Below are positions 18,364 through 26,981 of a stretch of 64,000 bases of DNA, piece after piece. Made by a program: the position numbers and the translations under genes. How positions within the stretch are numbered: the first letter of the stretch is position 1; the number at the start of each line of letters is the position of its first letter. This DNA comes from Sphaerisporangium fuscum (GTDB lineage Bacteria; Actinomycetota; Actinomycetes; Streptosporangiales; Streptosporangiaceae). The stretch is from positions 186,001 to 250,000 of the forward strand of contig NZ_JAHDTF010000016.1 of the NCBI RefSeq assembly GCF_018531465.1, written 5' to 3'. The notes under the pieces were generated by a model, which searched no databases, was not told the origin of the DNA, and saw only the letters and a list, made by a program, of their open reading frames with translations.

Positions 18364-21051
18364 GTGGAACCTGATTATCCCGCCCACTGGGAGGCCGACG
18401 TCGTCCTGGCCGATGGAGGCACCGCCCATCTGCGGCCCATCCGGCCTGACGACGCCGATCTGCTGAGGGCCTTCTACTCCCGGCTCTCCGATCAGTCCAT
18501 CTACTTCCGGTTCTTCGGTCCCCGCCCCCGCCTGTCGGACCGCGAGGTCACCTGGTTCACCACCGTCGACTACGTGAACCGGGTGGCGCTGATCGCGACC
18601 CTCGGCACCGAGATGGTGGCCGTCGTCCGGTTCGATCGCATGGAGCAGCAGGACAGCGCCGAGGTGGCCTTCCTGGTCGAGGACGCCCACCAGGGCAGGG
18701 GAGTGGCCTCGGTGCTCATGGAGCACCTGCGCGCGGCGGCCAGAGAGCGCGGGATCAGGCACTTCGTCGCCGACGTGCTGCCGTCCAACACCCGCATGGT
18801 GACGTTCTTCCGCCAGGCCGGCTACACCGCGCAGAGCCAGTTCGAGGACGGGGTCGTGCGCATGACCCTGGACCTCGCCACCACCGAGACCTCCCGCGAG
18901 GTCACCATGGCCCGCGAGCACCGCGCCGAGGCGCGGTCCATCGAGCGCCTGCTCACACCGTCCTCCGTGGTCGTGATCGGCGCCGGCCGTGAGGTGGGCG
19001 GCGTCGGGCAGACCGTGCTGCGCAACCTCCTCGGCGCCGACTTCAACGGGCCGGTGTACCCCGTCCACCGGCAGGTCAGGGCGGTGGCGGGCGTGCGCGC
19101 CTACAAGAGCGTCTCGGCGATCGACGAGGACGTCGACCTCGCCGTGGTCGCCGTCCCGGCCGACGCCGTGCTCGACGTCGTCGAGGAATGCGCGGAGAAG
19201 GGCGTGAAGGGCCTGGTCGTGGTCTCCTCGGGGTTCGGCGAGACGGGGCCCGAGGGGCGCGCCCGCCAGGACGAACTGGTGCGCATCGCCCGGGCGTACG
19301 GGCTGCGCGTGGTCGGCCCGAACTGCCTCGGCATCGCCAACACCGACCCCCGCGTCCGGCTGAACGCCACCCTGGCCGCCCACCTGCCCGGCAGGGGCCG
19401 CGTCGGGTTCTTCAGCCAGTCGGGCGCCCTCGGCACGGCCCTGCTCCAGCGGGTGGCCCAGCGCGGCATGGGCATCTCGACCTTCGTCTCGGCCGGGAAC
19501 CGCGCCGACGTGTCCGGCAACGACCTCCTGCAGTACTGGGAGGAGGACCCCGCGACCGACGTGATCCTTCTCTACCTCGAATCGCTCGGAAACCCCCGCA
19601 AGTTCGCCCGGCTGGCCCGCCGCACGGCCCGCAAGAAGCCCGTCGTGGTGGTCAAGAGCGGCGGCACCACCCAGGGCGTCCCGGTCGGGCACGCCGCGCC
19701 GGTGCTCGGGCTGCCGGACGCCGCGCTCACCACGCTCTTCGAGCAGGCCGGGGTGATCCGCGTGGACGACCTCGCGCAGCAGTTCGACGTGGCCCAGCTG
19801 CTCGCCTACCAGCCGCTGCCCGCCGGGCCGCGCGTCGGCGTGGTCAGCAACTCCGACGCCCTCGCGCTGCTGGCCGTGGACGCGTGCGTCGCCGCCGGCC
19901 TCGAACCCTGCCCTCCCGCCAACCTCGGCGCCGGGGCCGGCGCCCGCGACTACCGCAAGGCACTGGAGGAGCTCCGGTGCGAGGTCGACGCGATCGTCGC
20001 GATCTACATGCCGCCCATCCCCGGCGACTGTGCCGAGGTCGCGGCCGAGCTCGTACGGGTCGCGCGCGAGACCGGGAAACCGCTGCTCGCGACGTTCGAG
20101 GGACGCATGGGCATGCCGCCGGAGCTGCGCGTCCCCGGAGAGGACGGCGACCCGGGCAAGGGTTCGGTCCCGTCCTATCCGGCGCCGGAGGAGGCCGTGC
20201 GGGCGCTCGCCCACGTCGTCCGGTACGCCTTGTGGCGGGAGACGCCGCAGGGGACTCCCCCGGAGCTCGACGGCGTGGACACCGAGGGGGCCAGGGCCGT
20301 CGTGGAGGAGATCCTCGCGGCGGGCGGCGGACCCGAGGTCGACCCGGCCGAGCTGCTGGCCCGGTACGGCATCACGGTGTGGCCGGCCGAGGTGGTCGCC
20401 TCCCAGGAGGAGGCGGTGGCGGCGGCCGAACGGCTCGGCTGGCCGGTCGTGGTCAGGGCGGCCGACCCGGAGGTCGCCCACCGCGCCGGCACCGTACGGC
20501 TCGGCCTGTCCGACGCCGGCGGGGTGCGGCGCGCGTACGACGACCTGTCGGCGCGGCTCGGCCCGGAGGTGACGCTGTCGGTCCAGCGGATGGCCCCCCA
20601 GCCCTCGGTGCCGACCGTCGTGCGCGTGATGGACGACCCGGACTTCGGGGCCGTGGTGTCGTTCGGGCTCGGGGAGGTGACCGCCCGGCTCCTCGGTGAC
20701 GAGGCGTTCCGGCTGGCCCCCCTGACCGCCGAGGACGCGGCGTCGCTGGTGCGGTCGGTGCGCGCGGCGCCCCTGCTGTTCGGCCGGTACGGCTACCCGC
20801 CGGTCGCGGTGGACGCCCTCGCGGACCTGCTGGTCAGGGTGGGACGACTGGCCGACGAGCTGCCCGGGGTGGCGCGGCTGGACCTCGATCCGGTGCTGGT
20901 GGGGGAGTCGGGGGTGAGCGTGGTGGGCGCCAGGGCCGTGATCCGCGACGCCGTCGGCCCCCGCCCGGACCGCGGCCCGCGACGCCTGCGCCAGACCGGC
21001 ACGCCCACGCTCGGCGCGGGCCCGCACGCCGGTCCGGAACGGCTCCGCTGA
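18364..21051 (+). CDS. GNAT acetyltransferase fused to ADP-forming acetyl-CoA synthetase (Pat-like)
   Basis: 895 residues. Domain order: GNAT (about residues 5-170, acetyl-CoA loop AHQGRGVASVLMEHL), CoA-binding Rossmann domain (GAGREVGGVGQTVLRNLLG), succinyl-CoA-ligase-like domain with FFSQSGALGTALL, and an ATP-grasp domain to the C-terminus. A His in the GHAAPV segment sits where the phosphohistidine of NDP-forming acyl-CoA synthetases lies. The family includes the protein lysine acetyltransferases Pat/PatZ, which silence acetyl-CoA synthetase; in those the synthetase half is often inactive. GTG 18364 was chosen because homologues begin just before YPAHWEADVVL; TTG 18322 is an alternative. 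There is no ribosome binding site, so it may be leaderless. Confidence 0.88.
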   Translation: MEPDYPAHWEADVVLADGGTAHLRPIRPDDADLLRAFYSRLSDQSIYFRFFGPRPRLSDREVTWFTTVDYVNRVALIATLGTEMVAVVRFDRMEQQDSAEVAFLVEDAHQGRGVASVLMEHLRAAARERGIRHFVADVLPSNTRMVTFFRQAGYTAQSQFEDGVVRMTLDLATTETSREVTMAREHRAEARSIERLLTPSSVVVIGAGREVGGVGQTVLRNLLGADFNGPVYPVHRQVRAVAGVRAYKSVSAIDEDVDLAVVAVPADAVLDVVEECAEKGVKGLVVVSSGFGETGPEGRARQDELVRIARAYGLRVVGPNCLGIANTDPRVRLNATLAAHLPGRGRVGFFSQSGALGTALLQRVAQRGMGISTFVSAGNRADVSGNDLLQYWEEDPATDVILLYLESLGNPRKFARLARRTARKKPVVVVKSGGTTQGVPVGHAAPVLGLPDAALTTLFEQAGVIRVDDLAQQFDVAQLLAYQPLPAGPRVGVVSNSDALALLAVDACVAAGLEPCPPANLGAGAGARDYRKALEELRCEVDAIVAIYMPPIPGDCAEVAAELVRVARETGKPLLATFEGRMGMPPELRVPGEDGDPGKGSVPSYPAPEEAVRALAHVVRYALWRETPQGTPPELDGVDTEGARAVVEEILAAGGGPEVDPAELLARYGITVWPAEVVASQEEAVAAAERLGWPVVVRAADPEVAHRAGTVRLGLSDAGGVRRAYDDLSARLGPEVTLSVQRMAPQPSVPTVVRVMDDPDFGAVVSFGLGEVTARLLGDEAFRLAPLTAEDAASLVRSVRAAPLLFGRYGYPPVAVDALADLLVRVGRLADELPGVARLDLDPVLVGESGVSVVGARAVIRDAVGPRPDRGPRRLRQTGTPTLGAGPHAGPERLR

Positions 21052-21171
21052 GAGCGGACGTCGGGGCGATTCGTCGGCTTGTGCCCCTCTCTGCCCTGTT
21101 CTGTGCGCGAGGACGCCGAGGCGGGCGACTGTGAGGTGAAACACCATGCCGAGACAGGGCAGGATGGACCC

Positions 21172-21762
21172 ATGAGGGAAACCCGAGTCTCGGCCGCTGG
21201 TCTGCGCGAGGCCATCGAACGCAGCGGCTACTACCCCGATCTCGTGGCCGACGCGGCCGAGTCCGCGCTGGGCAAGGAGCCGGTGACGGCGTACGTCGTG
21301 CACCACGAGGCCACCTTCGACCCCGCGATGGAGGTACGCCGCCACGTCACCGTGGTGATCCTGACTCCCACCCGGCTGCTGGTCTGCCACACCGACGAGC
21401 ACCCGCCCGCCGACGGCCTGCCCACCTCACACGCCTCGACCACGACCGAGGCCGTGCGGCTCAGCCGCGTCCAGTCCGTGGCCGTCACCCGGGTCGTGCC
21501 CGACCCGGCCTCCTACGTGCCCGGCGTGCCCCCGACGGAGGTGACGCTCACGATCGGGTGGGGCGCGATCTCTCACGTCGATCTCGAACCCGCGACCTGC
21601 GGAGACGAGAACTGCGAGGCCGACCACGGCTACACCGGCGCCATCACCGCCGACGACCTGTCGCTGCGGGTCAGCGAGGCCGCCGACGGCCCGGAGGCGG
21701 TCGGCAACGTCCTGGCCTTCGCCAAGGCCCTCTCCGAGGCCACCGCCCGCGCGGCCGGCTGA
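21172..21762 (+). CDS. DUF5998 family protein
   Basis: 196 residues, matching the actinobacterial DUF5998 family. It begins with a helical LREAIERSGYYPDLVADAAESAL followed by a beta-rich PH-like domain (VTAYVVHHEATFD, VTVVILTPTRLLVCHTDEH). A small motif CGDENCEADHGYTG contains two Cys. No function is established. ATG 21172 lies where the family starts; the longer frame to 21079 is intergenic. It follows the Pat-like gene on the same strand after 120 bases. Confidence 0.82.
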   Translation: MRETRVSAAGLREAIERSGYYPDLVADAAESALGKEPVTAYVVHHEATFDPAMEVRRHVTVVILTPTRLLVCHTDEHPPADGLPTSHASTTTEAVRLSRVQSVAVTRVVPDPASYVPGVPPTEVTLTIGWGAISHVDLEPATCGDENCEADHGYTGAITADDLSLRVSEAADGPEAVGNVLAFAKALSEATARAAG

Positions 21763-21986
21763 CCCCGGCTCCGCCGTGCCGGCAGGCGGGGTCCGCGCGG
21801 CGTCCCGCCGGTCCCCGCCGGTCCGTGGCACGCTGAGGCCCGACGGCCGCCCGCAGAGCGCAGCGGACGAGAAGCGGGCGGTCGCCGCACGCACAAGACT
21901 GGACGTCACCGGACGACGGAACACGGAACACGGAAGGAATCTCCTCCAATGGCTGAAGGCGCAGGGGTGCCGGCCCCGGATTTCCG

Positions 21987-22802
21987 ATGAGCCCGCTGAT
22001 CGGCCCAGGCGAGCTCGGCGACGCGACCGTGATCGACGTGCGGTGGCGGCTCGTCCCCGGGCCGTCCGGGGAGCGCGGCATCGACTCCTACCAGGAGGGT
22101 CACATCCCCGGTGCCGTCTTCTGCGACCTCGATCGCGACCTGGCGGCGCCGCCGGGTTCCGGCGGCCGTCACCCGCTGCCCGAGGCCGAGGCGTTCCAGG
22201 AGGCCATGCGGCGGCTCGGCGTGTCCGGCTCGCGCCCGGTGGTGGTGTACGACGAGGCCGACTCCACCGCCGCGGCCCGCGCCTGGTGGACGCTGCGCTA
22301 CTTCGGCCACCCGGACGTGCGGGTCCTCGACGGCGGCTACCGCAGGTGGGTCCAGGAGGGCCGTCCGGTGACCAAGGACGTGCCGCGGCCCGTTCCCGGC
22401 GACTTCACCGCCCGGCCCGGCGGCATGCCGATGCTCGACGCGGAGCAGGCGGGGGCCCTGGCGCAGGACGGCGTGCTGCTCGACGCGCGCGGCGCCGAGC
22501 GCTACCGGGGCGAGGTGGAGCCCATCGACCCGGTCGCCGGCCACATCCCTGGAGCCGTCAGCGCCCCCACCATGGAGAACGTCGACCCCTCCGGCCGCTT
22601 CCACCCGGCCGAGTTCCTGCGGGAGCGGTTCATCACCCTGGGGGCCGTGCCTGAGGTCTCCGTCGGGGCCTACTGCGGGTCTGGTGTGACCGCCGCCCAC
22701 GAGGTCCTCGCCCTGGAGGTGGCCGGCGTCCCCGCCGCCCTCTACGTCGGCTCCTGGTCCAACTGGATCACCGACCCCACCCGCCCGACCGCCAAGGGCT
22801 GA
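21987..22802 (+). CDS. Sulfurtransferase (tandem rhodanese)
   Basis: 271 residues with two rhodanese domains. The inactive N-terminal one has VIDVRWRL and GHIPGAVFCDLD; the C-terminal one has LLDARGAERYRGEVEP, the GHIPGAVSAP block and the active-site Cys in GAYCGSGVTAAHEVLAL. The CGSGVTA loop is the thiosulfate/3-mercaptopyruvate sulfurtransferase type. It moves sulfane sulfur to acceptors in the cytoplasm. Its last codons are repeated seven-fold in the downstream DNA. Confidence 0.93.
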   Translation: MSPLIGPGELGDATVIDVRWRLVPGPSGERGIDSYQEGHIPGAVFCDLDRDLAAPPGSGGRHPLPEAEAFQEAMRRLGVSGSRPVVVYDEADSTAAARAWWTLRYFGHPDVRVLDGGYRRWVQEGRPVTKDVPRPVPGDFTARPGGMPMLDAEQAGALAQDGVLLDARGAERYRGEVEPIDPVAGHIPGAVSAPTMENVDPSGRFHPAEFLRERFITLGAVPEVSVGAYCGSGVTAAHEVLALEVAGVPAALYVGSWSNWITDPTRPTAKG

Positions 22803-23013
22803 CCGCCCCCTCCCGACGGCCGAGGGCTGACGGCCCCGCCCGCCCGACGGCCGAGGGCACGGCCCCGCCCGCCCGACGCGAAGGCTTGACGGTCTCGCCC
22901 TCCCGGCGGCCGAGGCTGACCGCCCCCCTCCCGACGGCCGAAGGTCTGACGGTCCCGCCCTCCCGACGGTCGAAGGCTTGACGGTCCCCGCCCGCCTGAC
23001 GGCCGAGGCTGAC
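22800..23013. repeat. About 30-bp degenerate tandem repeat, 7 copies
   Basis: Copies centred on CCCGACGGCCGA-GGCTGACGG run from the rhodanese stop to 23013. The gene's own 3' end (CCGACCGCCAAGGGCTGACC) looks like the founding unit. Non-coding. Confidence 0.8.
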
Positions 23014-23049
23014 CGCCCCGCCCCTCACCGCCGAGCGGCGGGCGGGGCG
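23014..23049. terminator. Bidirectional hairpin at convergent junction
   Basis: GC-only 10-base arms (23014-23023 and 23040-23049) between the rhodanese and CHAT genes. It overlaps an 18-base motif also found in the 120-bp repeat at 39001. Confidence 0.65.
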
Positions 23050-23070
23050 AGGGGCCCGGCCCGGGGCCGG

Positions 23071-25842
23071 TCAGGGCGGTTCGAGTCCCAGCGGGTGCCC
23101 GTGGGAGCCGAAGCAGGCGAATCCCGTCACGCCCGTCAGCTCGGCCGCCGTCGCGAGCGCCTCGGCCGGGGTACGCCCGGCGACCAGCAGCGCGTGGAAC
23201 CGCGTCATCAGCGCCAGGGCCTCCTCGTCGCGTACCGGGACGAGGCCGGCCACCACGCAGGCCGTACCCCGGTCGAGGAAGGCGCCCGCGAGCCCGAGGG
23301 GCGCGCCGTCGACCGGGGCGTGCGCCATCCCCGCGTCACACGCCGACAGCACCACCAGCCCCGGCGCCCGCCGGAGCCGGAGCAGGTCGTACGCCATCAG
23401 AGGCCCGTCGTCGAGGGCGATGCTGGACAGCAAGGGACTTCGCGCACAGAACGTGCCGTGCGCCGCGACGTGCAGAATGTCCGCCCGCCCCAGCGCCTCC
23501 AGCACCACCTCCACCCTCGCCCCGTGTGCGGGTTCTCTGCCGGGTGAGGTTGCTCCCGCACCCTCGGCCGCCTCCGTCATGTCGCCTCGCGGGGTCGTCC
23601 CGTAGGACGTGGCGGTGTGTCCCTCGTGGGTGTGGACGACCATGGCCGCTTCGGTCTCGGCGTGGATCAGCCCCGGCCCTGCGACCGCGACGACGATCGG
23701 GCGGTGGTGGCTGGGGTGGTCGTTGTCGGGTGTAGGGATGGTCGTGGTGGTTTCGGTCTTGGTGAGGGCTGGTTCCGGGGCTGGGGCGGGGGTGGTGATC
23801 GGCCGGTGGTGGGTGGGGGTTTCCTCGCTCGGTGGGTGCTCTGCTTCTCCGGCGCCGGGGCGGCGGGGTGTGGTGCGGTGAAGCCGGCGCCGCTGTACGG
23901 AGGGTGACCCGGTGCGAGCGGCGGCCCAGGCGGCCGCGCTGGAGGAGACGCAGAGCGGTCTGCCCCGGAAGGGAGGGAGCACGGGCCAGGGGAGGGTGTG
24001 GAGGGCTCCCGTCGGGACTACGACCGCCGGGCGGTCTCCCATGGCGTCCGCGAGCGGGCCGAGGAGCAGCCGGGCCAGGCCCTCCGCCTCCGTCAGCACC
24101 CCGCCGAGCCTCCCGGTGTCGCGCAGCCCGGCACGCCGCATGCCGTACCGCAGCCGGATCGTCGCCTCGGCCGCGTCGGTGTAGGAGCCGAGCGGACGCA
24201 GCACGCAGCCGTCCGACGTCACCACGACGGCCGAAAGGTGGTCGCCGCTCCTGACCATCTCGATCAGCGCGATGTCTCCCAGAACGGCCCGCAGCCGTCC
24301 GGGTGGCATGGTCTCCCCGAGACGACCCCTGGCCACGGCTCGGCAGTGCTCGGCCCACCCCAGGACGTCCTCGGCGTGGCCCTCGCGCAGCGCGAGTGTC
24401 AGCCCGTACTCCGCGAGCCGCTCGCCCGCGCGCAGGGCGTGGGCGCGCACGCCCGGGTCGCCCAGCCCTTCGCTGCCCGCCGCCGCCTCGGCGATGCCGA
24501 GCCGCAACGCGGCGAACGCCTCTGCCAGGTCCCCCCGGAGGCCGTGCCCCATCGCCGTCGCGTGGTGCCGCACGATCCGGTGCGTACGGCTCGGCGGCTC
24601 CCCCGGGGCGGCGACGCCGGGCGGATCCTGGGCGACGGCCTGCTCGCCGATGATCGAACGCAGCTCGTCCTCGGCGACGGCCTGCTCGCCGAGGTCGACC
24701 GCCAGTTCGGCGGCGGTGAGCCTGAGGCCCGCCGCGGGCGCCGTCCAGCCCTGGCCCGCCAGCCGTGCCGCCAGCGCGCGTACCTCGCCGAGGAGCTCCC
24801 GCCCCGGCCGCTCGGTGGCCAGGCGGGCGCGCAGGGCGACCTCCTCGGCGAGCGGCACCCAGGCGTGCCTGCCCTGGGAGGTCAGCTCCTGCGCCGCCGC
24901 CTCGGCGGTCGCCTTCGCCTGGTACGGGTCGCCGACGAGGAGCTCGAGCTGGGCGAGCAGCAGACGGGACTCCGCCACCGCGACCAGGGCGCCCGCCGCG
25001 GCCAGCTCGGGAACCGCCTGCCCGAGGAGCACCCGGGCCTCCCCGGGCAGGTACGCGGCGAGCAGCGCCCCCGCGAAGTCGGCCCGCGTCGCCGCCAGCC
25101 GCTCCGGGTAGTCCGCCAGCGCCTCCTCCGCGGCCCGGTACCCGGCGAAGGCGGCAGGGATGTCGCCGCGCCGGGTGGCGACGAAGGGGACGTTCGCCTT
25201 GGCCAGCGACGCGATGTGGTCGAGGCCCGCCTCCCTGGCGACGGCCACGCAGCGGGACAGGTCGCGCGAGGCGGCGTCGTACCGCTCCAGGTAGGTGTGG
25301 GCGATGCCCCGGTTGAGCAGGGCTCCGGCGAGAAAGCGGGGGTCGTCCGCGCCGGTGAGCCGCTCGACCGCACGGTCACAGTGGGCGACCGCCTCGTGGT
25401 TCCTGCCCAGCCGGACCAGCGCGACGGCGCGCTGCACCCCGAGCCTCGCGGGGTCGAGTCCGGTGAGGTGCGCCTCGGCGAGGTCGGCGACCCGCAGCCC
25501 GCCCACCGGGTCGCCGAGGTCGGCCCGGACGGTGACCAGGGACAGGCGCGCCTGGGCCGCGCGTACGGGATGGTCACGCGCGGCCGTGACGGCGCGCTCC
25601 AGGTGGTCGGCGGCCAGCGCCAGATGCCCGAACTCGCGGGCGGCGAGGGCCAGTGCCCGGTGGGCCACCGAGACGGCCTCCAGGCATCCGACGGCCTCGG
25701 CCCGGCGCAGCACCGCTCCCGCCCGCTCCCGGGCGAGCAGCGGGTCGGCGCCCGAGAGCGTCACCGCCTCCTCGGCCGCCGAGACCAGCTCGTCCGTGGC
25801 GCCTCCCGCCGCCTGCCGCGGCGGCTGCGCGATCTCGGTCAT
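23071..25842 (-). CDS. TPR-CHAT domain protein (caspase-like protease)
   Basis: 923 residues. The first about 500 are Ala/Leu-rich helical repeats of TPR type (LERAVTAARDHPVRAAQARLSL and similar units every 34-40 residues). The C-terminal CHAT domain, a caspase-like cysteine protease fold, begins near residue 560 and has the predicted catalytic His795 in LHVAAHGTF and Cys835 in VVLSACDAG. Between the two halves of the CHAT fold (about 630-710) lies a Pro/Thr/His-rich low-complexity linker with a doubled HHRPI motif. No signal peptide. It is the last gene of a four-gene operon with a small beta-rich protein, an ECF sigma factor and an S8 protease. CHAT proteins elsewhere are activated by partner sensing through the TPR half and cut a specific target; the target here is unknown. 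Confidence 0.9.
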   Translation of the reverse strand: MTEIAQPPRQAAGGATDELVSAAEEAVTLSGADPLLARERAGAVLRRAEAVGCLEAVSVAHRALALAAREFGHLALAADHLERAVTAARDHPVRAAQARLSLVTVRADLGDPVGGLRVADLAEAHLTGLDPARLGVQRAVALVRLGRNHEAVAHCDRAVERLTGADDPRFLAGALLNRGIAHTYLERYDAASRDLSRCVAVAREAGLDHIASLAKANVPFVATRRGDIPAAFAGYRAAEEALADYPERLAATRADFAGALLAAYLPGEARVLLGQAVPELAAAGALVAVAESRLLLAQLELLVGDPYQAKATAEAAAQELTSQGRHAWVPLAEEVALRARLATERPGRELLGEVRALAARLAGQGWTAPAAGLRLTAAELAVDLGEQAVAEDELRSIIGEQAVAQDPPGVAAPGEPPSRTHRIVRHHATAMGHGLRGDLAEAFAALRLGIAEAAAGSEGLGDPGVRAHALRAGERLAEYGLTLALREGHAEDVLGWAEHCRAVARGRLGETMPPGRLRAVLGDIALIEMVRSGDHLSAVVVTSDGCVLRPLGSYTDAAEATIRLRYGMRRAGLRDTGRLGGVLTEAEGLARLLLGPLADAMGDRPAVVVPTGALHTLPWPVLPPFRGRPLCVSSSAAAWAAARTGSPSVQRRRLHRTTPRRPGAGEAEHPPSEETPTHHRPITTPAPAPEPALTKTETTTTIPTPDNDHPSHHRPIVVAVAGPGLIHAETEAAMVVHTHEGHTATSYGTTPRGDMTEAAEGAGATSPGREPAHGARVEVVLEALGRADILHVAAHGTFCARSPLLSSIALDDGPLMAYDLLRLRRAPGLVVLSACDAGMAHAPVDGAPLGLAGAFLDRGTACVVAGLVPVRDEEALALMTRFHALLVAGRTPAEALATAAELTGVTGFACFGSHGHPLGLEPP

Positions 25843-25861
25843 GGGGACGGACGCCGGCTGC

Positions 25862-26407
25862 TCACCGGCGGACGCAGTGCCAGCGGGTGGCCACCGGGGC
25901 GCTCCCCGGTCGGTGGCAGACCACGCTGAGCCAGCCGTGGGGCAGGCCCGTGGTGGCGAACTCCCCGGTCTCGGACGGGAAACGGATCTTGCTGACGTGC
26001 GGAGTGCGGATCTCGACGCGGGAGCCCCTCTCCGGGGCGGGATGGACCTGACCGGCCAGGTCGATGTGCGAGTCGCACACGGTGATCTCGACGTCGATGG
26101 TCAGCCCGTCGGCGGCGAACCGGAGCAGCCGGGGCTCCTCGCCGGCGGAGCAGCCGTCCGGGAGCACCCGGGAACGGGCCCCGAGCCCGGCGCCGGGGCC
26201 GGCCGGAAGGGCGACAGGGCCCGCGGTGACGGCTCCGGGGAGCCGCAGCCCGTAGACGGCTCGCGCGTCGGCGCAGACGCGCGCCGGCGGCGGGTCGGCG
26301 CCCGAGGCCATTCTGAGTGCCGCCAGAAGGTATTCGTCCTCCACGGCGGCCCTCAGGCCCGCCGGGCGGCCCCCCCTGGTCGACCGTGGTGCTGAGTCGT
26401 CGCTCAC
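25862..26407 (-). CDS. Small beta-rich protein of the sigma-CHAT operon
   Basis: 181 residues, no named family recognised. GTG 26407 overlaps the sigma stop by 4 bases (GTGA), indicating translational coupling; the longer open frame upstream is antisense-style shadow inside the sigma gene. The N-terminal half is helical (AAVEDEYLLAALRMASGA). The C-terminal about 80 residues look like a beta-sandwich: LTIDVEITV, LAGQVHPAPERGSRVEIRT, FPSETGEFATTGLPHG and LSVVCH, a pattern like carboxypeptidase-regulatory or transthyretin-like folds. No transmembrane segment and no HxxxCxxC anti-sigma motif. Position suggests it modulates the sigma factor or bridges it to CHAT; that is inference. Confidence 0.8.
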   Translation of the reverse strand: MSDDSAPRSTRGGRPAGLRAAVEDEYLLAALRMASGADPPPARVCADARAVYGLRLPGAVTAGPVALPAGPGAGLGARSRVLPDGCSAGEEPRLLRFAADGLTIDVEITVCDSHIDLAGQVHPAPERGSRVEIRTPHVSKIRFPSETGEFATTGLPHGWLSVVCHRPGSAPVATRWHCVRR

Positions 26408-26940
26408 CGCTCCTCCTCCACGAGGGAACGCTCCATCAGGGAACGCAGCCGCTTCAGGCAGCGGATGCGGGTCGGTCCGATGCTGCCGACGGGCATGCCG
26501 AGGCGCTGTGCCAACTGGGCGTACCCGGCATCCGGAACGGTGACGATCAGCCGCAGGAGGGCCCGGCAGGGGTCGGGGAGGCTGTCGACGGCCTCCCACA
26601 GCAGGCGCCCGTGCTCCTCGGTCAGCATGGCCGTCTCGGGGTCGTCGCCGTGCCCGGGGATGTCGGTGGCGAGGTCGCTCAGCGGGCGCCCCGACCTGCG
26701 GCGGGCGATGCGCGCCGCCTCGTGGCGGGTCGTGGTGACCAGCCACGCGCCCAGGCGCTCGGGGTCGCGGATGGTGTGCAGGCTCTCGACGAGCCGCAGC
26801 CAGGCGCCCTGCACCGCGTCGGCGGCGTCGGCGGCGTCGAGCCCGAAGGCCCGGGCGACGGCCCACATGCGGCTGCCGAAGCGGTCGACCAGGCCTCGCC
26901 AGGCCGTCTCGTCGAGCAGATCGAGGTCACAAGGCATCAC
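26404..26940 (-). CDS. ECF-type sigma-70 factor
   Basis: 178 residues. Region 2 is seen in WRGLVDRFGSRMWAVARAFGL, AADAVQGAWLRLVESLHTIRDPERLGAWL and the VTTTRHEAARIARR segment; region 4 is DAGYAQLAQRLGMPVGSIGPTRIRCLKRLR, a helix-turn-helix with the recognition helix VGSIGPTRIR. No regions 1 or 3, so the extracytoplasmic-function class. No classic anti-sigma gene with a membrane segment is adjacent; its neighbours are two proteases and a beta-rich protein. It begins at GTG 26940 or ATG 26937, 41 bases after the S8 gene. Confidence 0.9.
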   Translation of the reverse strand: MMPCDLDLLDETAWRGLVDRFGSRMWAVARAFGLDAADAADAVQGAWLRLVESLHTIRDPERLGAWLVTTTRHEAARIARRRSGRPLSDLATDIPGHGDDPETAMLTEEHGRLLWEAVDSLPDPCRALLRLIVTVPDAGYAQLAQRLGMPVGSIGPTRIRCLKRLRSLMERSLVEEER

Positions 26941-26981
26941 GATTACTTCACGTCATATAGAAATCACTTGGAGTGAGAACC

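Noticed and set aside
18232..21402. Long minus-strand frame opposite the Pat-like gene
   Set aside because: Low-complexity Gly/Arg/His/Val shadow; no ribosome binding site and no motif.
25862..26407. Small operon protein as a bacterial gasdermin cut by CHAT or S8
   Set aside because: It is polar and beta-sandwich-like with no hydrophobic pore-forming pattern; gasdermin operons also lack a sigma factor.
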